A DNA stretch of 64,000 bases from Cymbomonas tetramitiformis (GCA_001247695.2 LGRX02033513.1:1-64000), one strand, 5' to 3'. Shown: positions 32,801 to 43,370, counted from the stretch's first letter. Made by a program: numbers and translations. The notes: generated by a model not told the origin, from the letters alone.

Positions 32801-35800
32801 GAGGAGCTCGGCATCGAGCCGAAGGCAGTCTGGCTTACGTGCACCACGTGGGGCTGGCCGGCGGCTCTGGGCTTGAACGCGGGCAACGGCTCCTACATGC
32901 TTGGTGCCGGGCAGTGGCACGCCGACATGACTTGTGCGCACCTTCTGACAGCTGGCCCGCATCATTTCCCAGGGCCGTAGTTGACGCTGCGCTGCGCTCG
33001 GTGTCATACCAGGCTGCTGTTTGAATGTATGGTGGGGTGGCAGGGTGGTTGGGTGGGTGACTTGTCGGCCAGCATGCATCGCAGCCTTTCCCCCATGATA
33101 TATTCCCACAATGTGCATAGGGCATGTACGGGGTGCGTGGTGGGTACTGGCTGCGTGTTTGCCTGGCCGGCCCATGATGCAATGAGAATGTTGAACAATG
33201 GTTTGAAGGGGATCTGCAGACACGGACCCCCTGGTGGGCACGGCGGACAACTTCTTGCAGCTCTACGAGGAGAAGTTTGGATACAGTGGGACGTATGACT
33301 CAGTGGCGTCATACACGATTGGCTATGTGTACATGCGAGCCCTGCAGAAGGTGCGCCATTTTCAGTTCTTATTCATGTGGCTTTGTCAATGGGTTTTATG
33401 GCAGTCGAGTGGGGTGTGGCAGGTGGTTATTATTTCCACGGTATTTATTCTCTGGATCTGTGAATTGCGATATGCAGCATGGACAAAGTGCTTGTGGTGC
33501 ATGCCGTTTTCACTTGTATTGTTGCTTTGTTGGTAGGGTGGCTTTTTATAGAAATTTCTAATTCATATTATTTTCATTTCTATGTTCTGAAAAGTTGAGA
33601 ACGGGAGTTGATCCCTGGACCTCCCGCTTTGATCATGGGCGCTCTACCACTGAGCTAATATTCCAACCATTCGATGTTGTTTTTGCCTTGCTTTTCTGAT
33701 TTGCTCTTTACATCTTCCATTTTTTTATTCAAATATTCATATCTGCACAACCCGCTAATGACATTCACAGGCGAGCCGATGCCTTATTCCAGCCCCAAGA
33801 ATCTTGCTAAGCGACGTTGAGGATGACAGTGACACGAAGGTGCTTTAGTGGGTATTCGGGAAGAATCTGTTACTGCCAAGAAGTGCTGACGGGCACTTGC
33901 TTGATTGGTGCTCTGCAGGCATTCTTGGCCACCGATGTCGAGGACCCGGAGCAGCTTCTGCATGGCACAGACTACGAGTCCATCCGGCGCAGTCTGGAGA
34001 CATTCAGCGAGCCTGATACGCTGTATGGCCCGGTGGCGTTTGACGCGACATACCAGCGCAACGTTGGACGGCAGCCCGCGACGTCACAGTTTCTGCCCTT
34101 GAATGAGTCCACGGGCGTGATCAGCGACCAGTGTGTGGCGCCTCTGGACGTGGCCAGCGCTCAGATGGTGTACCCATCGCCAGGCGCATCGGGATGTCGC
34201 GCTGGCACAGTGTATGACCCCAGCAACGGGCAGTGTCTGCTGTGCAGCAAATGCACGGAGTGCACGGATGACAAGGTGTGCACAACTGTTGTGAAGCTGG
34301 GGCAGGTGACGCCGGAGTACTGTGCGAAGCACCGTGACGGAGTGGCGCTGGCGGTGGAGCTGATCAATGCCCAGAATGGGGGGCGCGGGTTCAAGGTGGG
34401 GTACTCGGGTCAGCACTACTTCCAGTTTGAGCACGTCTCGGTGGTGATTCCGGACGGCACCCAGGCGGACTATGAGCAGCTGCACCGCGATGCGGTGAGC
34501 GCTTTGCTGGAGGAGCATGATCCGGGGTTCATCGTGGGCAGCTGCTCCCAGGCCTCCGGGTACGAGAAAGACCTCGTGAACGCCGCCCAGAAGATCCTTC
34601 TGGCGCAGGTGGGGCCTAACGCGTACTACGAAGATCAGCTGCCCTACATTTTCGGCATGCACATCTCCAGTTACCGGTACACCGAGCCCGCGCTGAAGCT
34701 GCTGTCGTTTGAGGGGGCCAAGACAGTGGCCATCGCCGGGCGCGAGCACTCCCTCTTCTTCAACACGACCTGCTCAAGTGCGGAGCAGTATGCGCTGGAG
34801 TACGGCCTGAGCCTCGCCATGCCGCGGGTGGTGTACCCTGGGTCAGGCACGGAGAGCAAGGTGGGGGACGTGGCGTATCAGAGACAGCTTGCCACGGACA
34901 TCGCGCTTGCGGCGCCAGACATCATCATTGGGTGTGTTGGCAACGACGAGGCCAACGTGTGGGTGCAGACCTGGGAGGAGCTCGGCATCGAGCCGAAGGC
35001 AGTCTGGCTTACGTGCACCACGTGGGGCTGGCCGGCGGCTCTGGGCTTGAACGCGGGCAACGGCTCCTACATGCTTGGTGCCGGGCAGTGGCACGCCGAC
35101 ATGACTTGTGCGCACCTTCTGACAGCTGGCCCGCATCATTTCCCAGGGCCGTAGTTGACGCTGCGCTGCGCTCGGTGTCATACCAGGCTGCTGTTTGAAT
35201 GTATGGTGGGGTGGCAGGGTGGTTGGGTGGGTGACTTGTCGGCCAGCATGCATCGCAGCCTCTCCCCCATTATGCACGCAGCGGCCACAACGTGCATAGG
35301 GCATGTACGGGGTGCGTGGTGGGTACTGGCTGCGTGTTTGCCTGGCCGGCCCATGATGCAATGAGAATGTTGAACAATGGTTTGAAGGGGATCTGCAGAC
35401 ACGGACCCCCTGGTGGGCACGGCGGAAAACTTCTTGCAGCTCTACGAGGAGAAGTTTGGATACAGTGGGACGTATGACTCAGTGGCGTCATACACGATTG
35501 GCTATGTGTACATGCGAGCCCTGCAGAAGGTGCGCTGCATTTACAAGTATTGAGTTGTTTTGATCTGCGATTGATCACCTTGTCGTTATAATGCCAAGAA
35601 ACGAAATAAAGCAATGAAATTAAGAGGGAGAGGGGGGGAAGCCAATGTTGGTAATGATTGTTTTTTTGCATAGACAAGAACACTTGGCTCACACTGTCCG
35701 GCGAAGCGTTCTCAAGCGACATATGAACTGATTAGAGTGCCGGAATGCTAGTTCCATCTCGTAGCTTCGTGTGACACTTTGCACTCATCTTGGCGGTTAT

Positions 35801-38800
35801 ACAATTTTCGTTTATGATGCATCCCGGCCAAGCCCTTATCCCTGCAATCAATTTCTTGCGATTCAAGGCATCCCTTCCACTGCTCAATGACCTCGTTGGA
35901 GTTTTGAGATTTTGAGATCAAAGCTATCATTATCATTGCATGCTCAAGACTGAAACATTTGACTTAACCTCAGATGTAGTTGCTTTTTAGCTGACAGAAA
36001 CGATGTGCTCACCGCAGTGCCGCATAGCGCAGGAAGCCGCTTGCCTAATTTGTATGTCTTCGGATTCGCCTCTTTCGATTTCGACAGCGCGAGATCCTCC
36101 AAAGAACTATATCGGAGTTTTTAAAAGAAATCGGAGTGATGTGCCAGGAGCCATGCGCCACTTTACCATCATGTGAAGCGCGCGAACCTTAAAAATGCAC
36201 TGCTGCACAACGCTGCCGCCACCGTGCAGCAAATTCTCTACCAGCAGGATGACACCCGACTGACTCTTGCTGCAATCGTCGGCAGGCCTTCATCTCGACC
36301 AATGTGGAGGATCCGGATGCGCTCCTGGTAGGCGAAAAGTACGAGTCGATCCGGCGGTCCATGGAGATGCTCAATGAGCGCGACACGCTCTATGGCCCTG
36401 TAGCCTTCGACAGCACTTACCAGCGAAACGTGGGACGCCAACCCGCCACGAGCCAAATTCTACCCTTGAACGCCTCAACCTCCCTGTTTACAGACATGTG
36501 CGTCGCCCCCCTGGACGTGGCGCGCGCACAAATGGCATACCCCGCCCCCGGCGCGGATTACTGCGCCGCCGGGGAGCAGTACGACCCTAGTCAGATGCAG
36601 TGCCTGCTCTGCTCCAAGTGCGTGGAGTGCGATGATGCCAGCGAGGACTGCTGCGCCAAAGGCAATTTCGTGGATCCTGTGACGGGGCTCTGCGTACCAT
36701 GCCCAGCTGGGTCCTACTCGACCCGCTCGGGTGTCTCCGCATGCACGCCGTGCGGCCTCGGGGAGTATCAACCCTTCGAGGGGTCGAGCACAGGGTGCCT
36801 CAAATGTGGCCCGGGGGAGTTCGCCGACCAATACGGTAGCGCAGGGTGCCAGCTCTGTGAGCCAGGGCACTACAACGCGCTCAGCGGGCGCGAGCAGTGC
36901 GAGAGATGCGGCTTCGCAGAGTACCAGGAGGAGGCCGGAGCCACGGAGTGCATGCAGTGCCCTGAGCACACCAACAACTGGCAGCCCATAAACTTCATAC
37001 CTGTCGGGGGGGTCAACCAATACGTGCCAGCATCACGGCTGGAGTGCATGCCGCAGCAGGGCTATTTTGGCGAACCCGGGGCGCTGGCAACAGCTTGCTC
37101 AGAGGGGGGCACGTGTTGCGAGTGCCCAGCCTCCGACTCGGACGACGATTTGATGGCACGCATGGCAGCAGATCCGACCAGCTTCTGCTCGTGCGTGAGC
37201 GGGACGCGATTCCCATTTCCGCAGCCCGGGCATGTCCGCTCATTGCGGGACGACACCACCATGCTCGCGTGCCCGCAGGCAGAGGCGTGCCTCGGTGCGC
37301 CCAGGCTGTACAGGGACTCTGGCGTGGAGACAGAGATGAGGTATGGTGAGTGTGAGGTTGGGTATGGAGGGCGCCTATGCGGTGGATGCGACGCTGGTGA
37401 AGGCTACTATGCAATGGACCGTAAATGTGAGCAGTGCCAAGATAAGATCGAAAGTCAGGTAGGCACTGGACGGTTTCCTAGAACTTTATCCAATCAAGCC
37501 TCGACGCACATCGCACAGATCCATATATGTATGGATGCATAGAGCAGCCTGCTCGATGGTTTGTCTTGTGAGAGAAAGGTTTTGGGCGTGCTGACCTTCC
37601 TAGTGGGTGCCTCTTAGTGCATCGTGTTTTAACGCTCTCTGATATTGCCCTTGCATTCACCACTGTGGCCTTCCCCATCTCGGGGACCTCAGCACCCAAG
37701 TCCGGCATCAGCATCAAGGCGCAGGTTGTGGTGACAGTCGCAGTCGGCGCCGCCCTTGAGCCGAGCTCAGAGCAAGTCAGTGACCACTTGTGATTGATGC
37801 TGGCGTTTCTCTGTCATTTTTCATCCACAAGGCATTATCCGCTGACTCGCAGTTGCCGGTCATCGGGTACTGCGCGGCACGCCAAACTGTGCCGCATCCT
37901 GTAAAACTTTGCCGCTTCATTGAGAGTCGTGAAGTTATAGTTCCATGCATCGATCTGCATGGACCTGCAGTGCAAAGCTGGATGAGCTCCCAGTTAGGAC
38001 ACCACATTTTTGGCTGTGATTCATGTGTGTGGTGGATCCGCTTCGCGCTTGGTTTGGGATGTGTCGAGGTGGTTGGTATCTTGCCACGGCCCCGCCCTGT
38101 TCCTGAATGCTTGGTACTCCACTGGGATGATGGTGGGCTGGGTTTTGTCAGCGGATCTCATGCCGTTCAGTGTGTTTGTGAGCGCACTTAACCACGGAAG
38201 AAAACAATGCGGGACTGCCGTGCTGGAACAGCTAACAGCAGCTCACACTGGCCTACTTGGTTAGGATGTGTGCCGCATGTCTTATCACAGCCCCACCCTG
38301 TTACTGCACACTTCCCTTCTCTACTGGGATGGTGGTGGACTGGCACTGATCGGCGTGCCTCGCGCCATTTTGTGAACGTGTGTCCTAAGTGCCATGTGTC
38401 AGTACGAATAGATTTCCCCTCCGAATCCCTTTCAGCTTTTGCCTTACCTGGGCGCGAACACCCTCCTGAATTCTGGCCATATGCGACCTGTGTTGCCATT
38501 GAAGCGTTCCCTTCTGCCCAGTGTTGGCGTATCTGCTGGGTAGGATATGTGTAAGTAGGATTGTATGGAGTCTGGCTGTAGCCCTGCCTTGTCCTTAGAC
38601 CTGGCCCATATGTAATGGTCCTCCTGCGCCGACACGGCATGCCGTCCACAGGTGATTCACGTTTGGAACCCACATTCTGGTATGGTTAGCAGAAAGTCAG
38701 TGGCATGTATACAACCTTTCCCACTGCGCTGATGTGGCAGGTGGTGCAACACACGAGTGTAGCGAAACATCGTCAGTGAGCTTTTGCACCCTCCCACACC

Positions 38801-40924
38801 CAATATGTAGGCTTCCGCGGTATGATATGAGGGCGATGACTGAAGATATGCAACGTTCTGCACTTGCAGGTGTTCTATTTCATTGTCCTGATGCTTATCA
38901 TGATTACCGCCATGACGTATGCTGTGCGAAAGGGGGCCATCTTTTTCAAGAATGGCGCTATATCTGTGCTATGTGACTTTGCGCAGATGCAGTCCCTGTT
39001 CTACACATACGACCTGAACTGGCCTACACTCACCTCCGGAGTGCTCGCCAGCTTCTCCATCATGAACTTGAACATTGACATGTTCGGGGCGGCTTGCTTG
39101 TTCCCAAGTGACTTGTCTTGGTACGACAGCTGCGTGATGAAGATGATGATGCCGCTCATGATTGTGGCCGGCTTTGGCGCTGTCTACTTGGTGTTCTATG
39201 TGCTGTACTTGTTCGACTACTACGACGAAATGAAGCACCAGCTCCACACGGCGCACTGCGTTAACGCCACGCTCTTCGCCATCTCGTTCATGTACTCGTA
39301 CATGGCGGACACCAGCTTGTCCATCTTTCACTGCATCGAGTTTGATGACGGCTCTACATATCTATACTCGTACCCAGAGCTTGAGTGCGGCACTCCAGAA
39401 TATTGGCGTTACGCTGGCACCCTTGGATTCCTCGGCATTATGGGGTACGCCACTGCGGTACCCGTTGTCTGGTTCTGGTTCCTTCGCAAGAACAAGGCGC
39501 ACCTGCGAGACCCGATCTTCAAGAAGCACTATGGGGCATTGTACGTGGTATACACAGAAGATTTCTACTACTGGGAGGTGATCGTCAAGCTCAAAAAGCT
39601 AGTCACATTGGTTGTGGTGATTTTCTTGCCCAACAATTTGGCTGTGCAGGTGCTGTCTGGGGTGATCACGATGCTTGCAATCATCTTGCTTGGATCGGTC
39701 ACGTACCCAATGCGATTTGCTTATAACAACAGCATTGATACTGTTGCCACCGCGGGGAACTATCTCACCCTGATTTTCGGCTTTTACTTTTGGTCAGAGA
39801 AGTTGGATGATAACGAGCACACTCTTATGACATCTCTCTTCCTTATGTCAAATATAGTTGTTGTGGCGATTATCGTGCATGCCATTGTGTATGAGTACAT
39901 CGCTCACTACTTGCCCAAGCTTGCCGCGACGGAGGACCCAGCAGCTAAATTCTTGGTCAAGCTGCTATTACATCCCATCGTTGACAAGGCGTTTCAAAGC
40001 AAGAGGCTGCTGAAGTTCCCTTGCCACTGGAGCGTCACCGATGAATATCTCGGGGAAAAGATCATGAATGAGGGAGGTGAGCAGGCGAGACGAGAGCGCA
40101 GGGAGTCAAGTCTAAATAGCTTCAACGGAGTAGACTTGCATGATGTACTTGGATCTAAGGAAGATGTGGGCGCCGCCTTGAATGGGAACAGTGACATGAA
40201 TTCTACAAAATCAAAACAGCTGTGGACGACTGTCCGCAAGAGTATGGCATTAGACAAGATTGAAGCGGTTAGGCACTCCAGGAAGAGTGTTAAAATGAGA
40301 GCTGCAGACATAATTGCTTCCATCAAAGGGCAGACGCTGGAGGACCTGAATTCAGTGCAGCGGGAAAAACTGGTCGAGTGTCTATTTCATCCAGAAATTC
40401 CGTCTTTTAATGTCATTCAAGAATGGAAGGAGGTGAATCAACGGCAGTACAATGACATGAATCTAGCACTTTTGAGTTTAACGGAGTACCTCAAGTTCCA
40501 GGCAATGCAACGAAGGCAGCCTTTAAATAACTCCTTAACGTCACCTAATGCCACAGCGACTCTAGGCTTCCAGGATACCAGGCAGAGAGAGGATGATATA
40601 ATAACGGACCCCCTCATACAGATAATTGCAGCTGCGCATGATGAAATTCGGAGGTCCATTGAGGTATCTAGAAAGTCGCTTGAGGTTGCAGTTGCAAAAC
40701 GCAAGTCATTTGAGGTTGCAGTTGAGGAACCTCAGGAAAGATGGGCGCAACCTTCACCCAGACAATCGCCATCCCAAAAAAGCCGCGCACTTGTGTCCAG
40801 CGAGGAAGGATCAGTGGCAAGAAAAAGTTTATCAGCAGCCGGCAAGACAAGGATGAATAAGGCGCACACAGCCGTCTTTGATGAGAATATATCCAATCCT
40901 GGTGCACTAGACCCGCACCGCTGA
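25527..40924 (+). CDS. Giant membrane receptor with five tandem Venus-flytrap domains
   Basis: Modelled exons: 25527-26412, 26699-26829, 27398-28586, 28873-29003, 29571-30759, 31046-31176, 31745-32933, 33220-33350, 33919-35107, 35399-35529, 36286-37458, 38870-40924. All junctions are GT-AG and keep frame, giving about 3174 residues. A signal peptide (MLSYIALTLLFLYAQKASSQ) leads into five ligand-binding modules of the periplasmic-binding-protein / ANF-receptor fold (VKLGQVTPEYCAKHRDG, AVELINAQNGGRGF, IVGSCSQASG, DIIIGCVGNDEANVW). A GCC2/ephrin-receptor-like cysteine region, a multi-pass membrane domain and a cytoplasmic tail follow. The order flytrap, cysteine-rich, membrane resembles class C receptors, but the membrane part has no obvious GPCR motif. 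Ligand unknown. Start choice: the ATG immediately precedes a good signal peptide. Splicing is predicted only. Confidence 0.8.
26413..26698 (+). other. Receptor intron 1 (repeated five times)
   Basis: 286 bp in unit 1 (291 bp in unit 5), GTGCGC...GATCTGCAG. It is GC-rich with GGTGGG runs. Retained, it would truncate the protein at a TAG ~45 nt into the intron. Confidence 0.75.
26830..27397 (+). other. Receptor intron 2 (repeated), contains antisense tRNA-like sequence
   Basis: About 568 bp, GTGCGCC...CTCTGCAG, in units 1-4. It carries a 74-bp tRNA-like sequence on the opposite strand. The corresponding intron of unit 5 (35530-36285) is unrelated in sequence. Confidence 0.75.
27073..27146 (-). 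tRNA. tRNA-like sequence or tRNA pseudogene in receptor intron 2
   Basis: Minus strand, 74 nt. The D-arm/A-box TAGCTCAGTGGTAGAGC is perfect; the T-arm/B-box GGGATCAACTCC is degenerate. The acceptor ends GTTGGAA and TCTCAAC pair at 6 of 7 positions, and TTTT follows directly as a Pol III terminator. The anticodon stem has a mismatch, position 33 is not U, and the spacing before the D-arm is abnormal, so a functional tRNA is doubtful. Further copies are at 29247-29320, 31420-31493 and 33594-33667; those read GATCATGGG where this one reads GATAATGGG (plus strand). Confidence 0.5.
27398..29003 (+). CDS. Receptor unit 2: end of flytrap 1, flytrap module 2
   Basis: Exon 27398-28586 begins AFLATDVEDPEQLL, completes the preceding flytrap domain (LYGPVAFDATYQRNVG), adds a small cysteine cluster (CLLCSKCTECTDDKVCTT), and without an intron starts the next flytrap (VVKLGQVTPEYC). 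Intron 28587-28872 and exon 28873-29003 follow. Together the two exons are 1320 nt, exactly 440 codons, so units can be added or lost without a frameshift. Confidence 0.82.
29571..31176 (+). CDS. Receptor unit 3: flytrap module 3
   Basis: Exons 29571-30759 and 31046-31176; same architecture and length as unit 2. The coding sequence is identical apart from a silent change (GGCGTGATC here, GGCGTAATC in unit 2). Introns match too, including the antisense tRNA-like sequence in the preceding intron. Confidence 0.82.
31745..33350 (+). CDS. Receptor unit 4: flytrap module 4
   Basis: Exons 31745-32933 and 33220-33350, same architecture and length as unit 2. Its introns share variants with unit 5 and the end of unit 3 (GGCACTTGCTTGATTGG, GGCGAGCCGATGCC), so the right-hand units are closest relatives. 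Confidence 0.82.
33919..35529 (+). CDS. Receptor unit 5: flytrap module 5
   Basis: Exons 33919-35107 and 35399-35529. It differs from the others by GTAENF (Glu) instead of GTADNF and by a changed patch in intron 1 (about 35273-35290). Homology to the other units stops just after the donor GTGCGC at 35530, so this is the right end of the recent array. It splices to the diverged terminal exon at 36286. Confidence 0.8.
35530..36285 (+). other. Intron between flytrap unit 5 and the terminal exon
   Basis: 756 bp starting GTGCGC and ending CGTCGGCAG. Its sequence is not related to intron 2 of the other units. No other feature seen. Confidence 0.65.
36286..37458 (+). CDS. Receptor terminal extracellular exon: flytrap end and cysteine-rich repeats
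   Basis: 391 codons, phase 0 at both ends. It opens AFISTNVEDPDALL, a clearly diverged relative of the AFLATDVEDPEQLL exon of the repeats, and completes flytrap 5. Four GCC2/ephrin-receptor-like modules follow (CPAGSYSTRSGVSACTPC, CGLGEYQPFEGSSTGCLKC, CGPGEFADQYGSAGCQLC, CEPGHYNALSGREQCERC). A second cysteine block ends CEVGYGGRLCGGCDAGEGYY. It acts as the stalk before the membrane domain. The donor is CAG/GTAGGC at 37459. Confidence 0.85.
37459..38869 (+). other. Receptor intron before the membrane exon, possible small exon
   Basis: 1.4 kb. At 37640-37775 it is GC-rich and open; an acceptor-like GCGCAG and a donor-like CAA/GTCAGT bound a 51-nt phase-0 segment (VVVTVAVGAALEPSSEQ) that could be an extra exon. 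About 38040-38600 holds two to three diverged ~200-bp repeats containing CCTGTT(A/C)CTG and CTACTGGGATG(A/G)TGGTGG. The final acceptor is CACTTGCAG at 38869. Confidence 0.45.
38870..40924 (+). CDS. Receptor membrane domain and cytoplasmic tail exon
   Basis: 684 codons in one exon beginning VFYFIVLMLIMITAMTYAV. About seven to nine membrane segments, roughly exon residues 1-19, 85-112, 128-150, 180-205, 237-285 (two), 298-315 and 328-352. Between them are the DLNWPTL...FSIMNLNIDMFG stretch and the ELECGTPEYW / YYWEVIVKLKKLV motifs, which I know from multi-pass domains at the C-termini of cysteine-rich receptors of algae and oomycetes. The tail (residues ~360-684) is charged and rich in kinase-type sites (RKSM, RKSV, RRSIEVSRKSLE, RKSF, RKSL). 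Channel or signalling function is not decided by the sequence. Confidence 0.82.
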   Translation: MFYFIVLMLIMITAMTYAVRKGAIFFKNGAISVLCDFAQMQSLFYTYDLNWPTLTSGVLASFSIMNLNIDMFGAACLFPSDLSWYDSCVMKMMMPLMIVAGFGAVYLVFYVLYLFDYYDEMKHQLHTAHCVNATLFAISFMYSYMADTSLSIFHCIEFDDGSTYLYSYPELECGTPEYWRYAGTLGFLGIMGYATAVPVVWFWFLRKNKAHLRDPIFKKHYGALYVVYTEDFYYWEVIVKLKKLVTLVVVIFLPNNLAVQVLSGVITMLAIILLGSVTYPMRFAYNNSIDTVATAGNYLTLIFGFYFWSEKLDDNEHTLMTSLFLMSNIVVVAIIVHAIVYEYIAHYLPKLAATEDPAAKFLVKLLLHPIVDKAFQSKRLLKFPCHWSVTDEYLGEKIMNEGGEQARRERRESSLNSFNGVDLHDVLGSKEDVGAALNGNSDMNSTKSKQLWTTVRKSMALDKIEAVRHSRKSVKMRAADIIASIKGQTLEDLNSVQREKLVECLFHPEIPSFNVIQEWKEVNQRQYNDMNLALLSLTEYLKFQAMQRRQPLNNSLTSPNATATLGFQDTRQREDDIITDPLIQIIAAAHDEIRRSIEVSRKSLEVAVAKRKSFEVAVEEPQERWAQPSPRQSPSQKSRALVSSEEGSVARKSLSAAGKTRMNKAHTAVFDENISNPGALDPHR

Positions 40925-42494
40925 GACGATGCACTTCTCTCAGATCCGCTCAGTGTCAGTGTGATCGAAGATGCTGATCGATCAAAATGTTCATCGGACA
41001 ATTGCTTAGCTTTAATCTGACAAACTTATAATCTTCTTGTTGGAGAATCATATGGGCACAATGATTCACATAAAGTCAGAGTGATGAGTTGTGTAGTAAC
41101 TATCAGGTAGGACTTATTTTGTGTTGCATATTTTTTTATCAACTATTTATGAAGTGGGAATAGACGTTTCATTATGAGATAGATAGATTGGGTGTGAATA
41201 TTTCATTTGGATCCAGGTTTGGCATGGACTTGGCTCCCATTTTATGACGAACCGGATGTAGACAGTCTAGTTTATGCTAAACCGGGTGAAGGCACCTCTT
41301 TGTTCCCTTGATTGGCAACAGATATTTTATTATTCTCCATCCTAGAATCGGCGCGCGTGTGTGTATATACTAAGCACACACACACACAGGGACACATACA
41401 ATTATATTTCAAAATAGAAATTTGAGCATATATAATCGTGCATATTAGGCTAGAAGTTGGCTAAACCAATTTCAACGTATACCGGTATACATAAGTATAT
41501 TTTTTTAGGTACATAGACGCACATATGGTTAAGCCAAATATTTTGATCTCCATATCGAAAAGTGACGATGCGTGTGTTACATGTACGAGGACTTGCAATG
41601 CCTATATTTCGCATTTTACACATAGACTGTGCGAGCTGTTAATGGCTCGACTACACAGTACTTCCACGCATATACCTATGGGCCAAACGACGTAGCGTTT
41701 GCAATGGATCCACGTGCAGTCATAAAGGAGGCTTTTTTTTCGGGGTACACTTTGATTTATTGATCTCAATACGATCGAGAATCAACAATTCTTGGATAAT
41801 TCTTGGCCATGTGAAATTCAGGAAAGCAACGTGCGTACACTAACTGAAGTTATCAATAGATTCACAGATCCAAGCCTCATTAAATTCCCTGAATATATAT
41901 CGGATACAGTAAACTCAGTGAACATTTTTTTCTGCAGCACAACCATTAACGGTTCACCCTTGTGGGATCAAACGTTTATGCCCACGGATTAGACTAATCC
42001 TCAACAGCGGCACGGGCGTTTGCCTCCTTCTGCATTTGGCGCTCCTTCCATTCCCAATGCGGAATTCCGCGACGAAACACCTGGTTAAATGCACACGCAA
42101 GCAGGAGGCGGTCGGGTCAGTGGCTGATAATTGAATCAGCAACCACCGATCGTTTATGGTGACACATAGAAAGTGACTATCAAACATCTCAAAGCATGCA
42201 AGGGGGCATAATGAGGAGTGAAAGCACGCCGGATGATGAGCACTCAGGTAACGGAACGCGAAATAACCTGTAGCTGGTACGGCTTCAGCACAAGCTCCAA
42301 CACCTGCAGCGGTGGTGGAATGTAACTCACACTTCAACCCTAATGAACGTGGGTGAACAAACCAAAATAAAGATTCATCCCACCTGCTGCCGAGATTACC
42401 ACCGGCATGCATGGTACATGCAGGCGAGGGACATATAGGGTGGGCAATTCAAATAGAACCGTCCAATGTTTGTAGATGAAGAATATGAGAAGTT
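40925..42494. other. Downstream flank of the receptor gene, no gene recognised
   Basis: AT-rich 3' flank with a short (CA)n tract near 41375. A 152-codon minus-strand frame at 41954-42412 has no recognisable domain. Confidence 0.5.
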
Positions 42495-42607
42495 TCAAAA
42501 CGATATCTTCAACGATGAAAGCTGTCGAAGACACATACCACAGATTGATGTCTGGCATCGTACATGACAAGAACAGCTCACTTTAGGGTTCCCCAGAGCC
42601 CTAAGAG

Positions 42608-42812
42608 AAAGCTCAACGCTCACCTCTTCCAATTCGAAACTCCCTTCTGATGGCCCATGGTCTATAGCGCCACCCGAAACAGTCGCAGCATCCACATCGT
42701 CCAAGGCTGCTCGGTGGTCATTGACAGTGTTCTGTGGCATGTTAAGCAGGACCGGCGACGGAGATATGCTGGCCAAGCCCTTGGCGCCAACGGTATGGTA
42801 CTGCCACAACAT
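42608..42812 (-). CDS. Possible exon of an unidentified minus-strand gene
   Basis: The frame reads MLWQYHTVGAKGLASISPSP, then LDDVDAATVSGG, and ends SFELEE directly before a donor-like GTGAGC. The composition looks like real protein rather than repeat noise, but I recognise no family, and neither the upstream nor the downstream exon could be defined. Confidence 0.25.
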
Positions 42813-43024
42813 ATCTCTGCCATTCCCGACCCTCTACGCGTCTGTCGGCATGCAGGATGTACTTGCTCACGGAGCAGGAGCTTGATCTAATAATAAATAG
42901 TAAATAATGATACTTCTGTTCAAAGGCCCCGTCCATGCATCACCGATTCTTTTGGTCTTCCTGGTTTTCCTGACACCCGGAGCTCCCTTGTGGAGCTCAG
43001 CAACGATATCAGAGCCCGGGAGAT

Positions 43025-43235
43025 CTGTTTAAATTGGCAGGAAATGAAGTTTTAGTGGTTTCTTGTAGCGAGCTGAGCATATGCCAAGTGGCGACATATC
43101 GCGATGTGACAACATATCACGACGTGACAACATGGCAGAATGATAGAGATCGAAATGTCACAGACACATTGGTATTTGAGGGTCCAGACGTGCTGGGTCC
43201 TCGACATTATTTTTTTGTTTTTCACATTGCGAATC
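43025..43235. repeat. Dispersed repeat, related to 54085-54640
   Basis: GAAATGAAGTTTTAGTGG, GATCGAAATGTCACAGACA and TATTTGAGGGTCCAGACGTG here have diverged counterparts at 54085-54640 (GAAATGGAACTTTAATGG, GACCGAGATGTCACAAACA, TATTGGAGGGACCGGGCATT) in the same order. TCTGTTTAAATTGG also has an inverted match near 54380. They may be the worn ends of an older element that surrounds the copia insertion. Confidence 0.45.
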
Positions 43236-43370
43236 GAGAAAAAATGAACTAAAATGGCCCCATCCCTGAAGAACGAAGGTTCGTACTCGGAGGATGGAAC
43301 GTTACCGGGGGGCAATGCGTGGGCAAAGGCGTTCAACAACGCGCTGATACAACATGACTAGTGGCTATTT

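Larger units (their letters stand above)
25605..35535 (+). repeat. Tandem array of 2174-bp exon-intron units
   Basis: Equivalent landmarks (for example the intron 1 donor at 26413, 28587, 30760, 32934 and 35108) are 2174, 2173, 2174 and 2174 bp apart. Exons and introns are alike to about 99% or better by eye. Five flytrap exons and four repeat-type linker exons are included. Confidence 0.97.
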
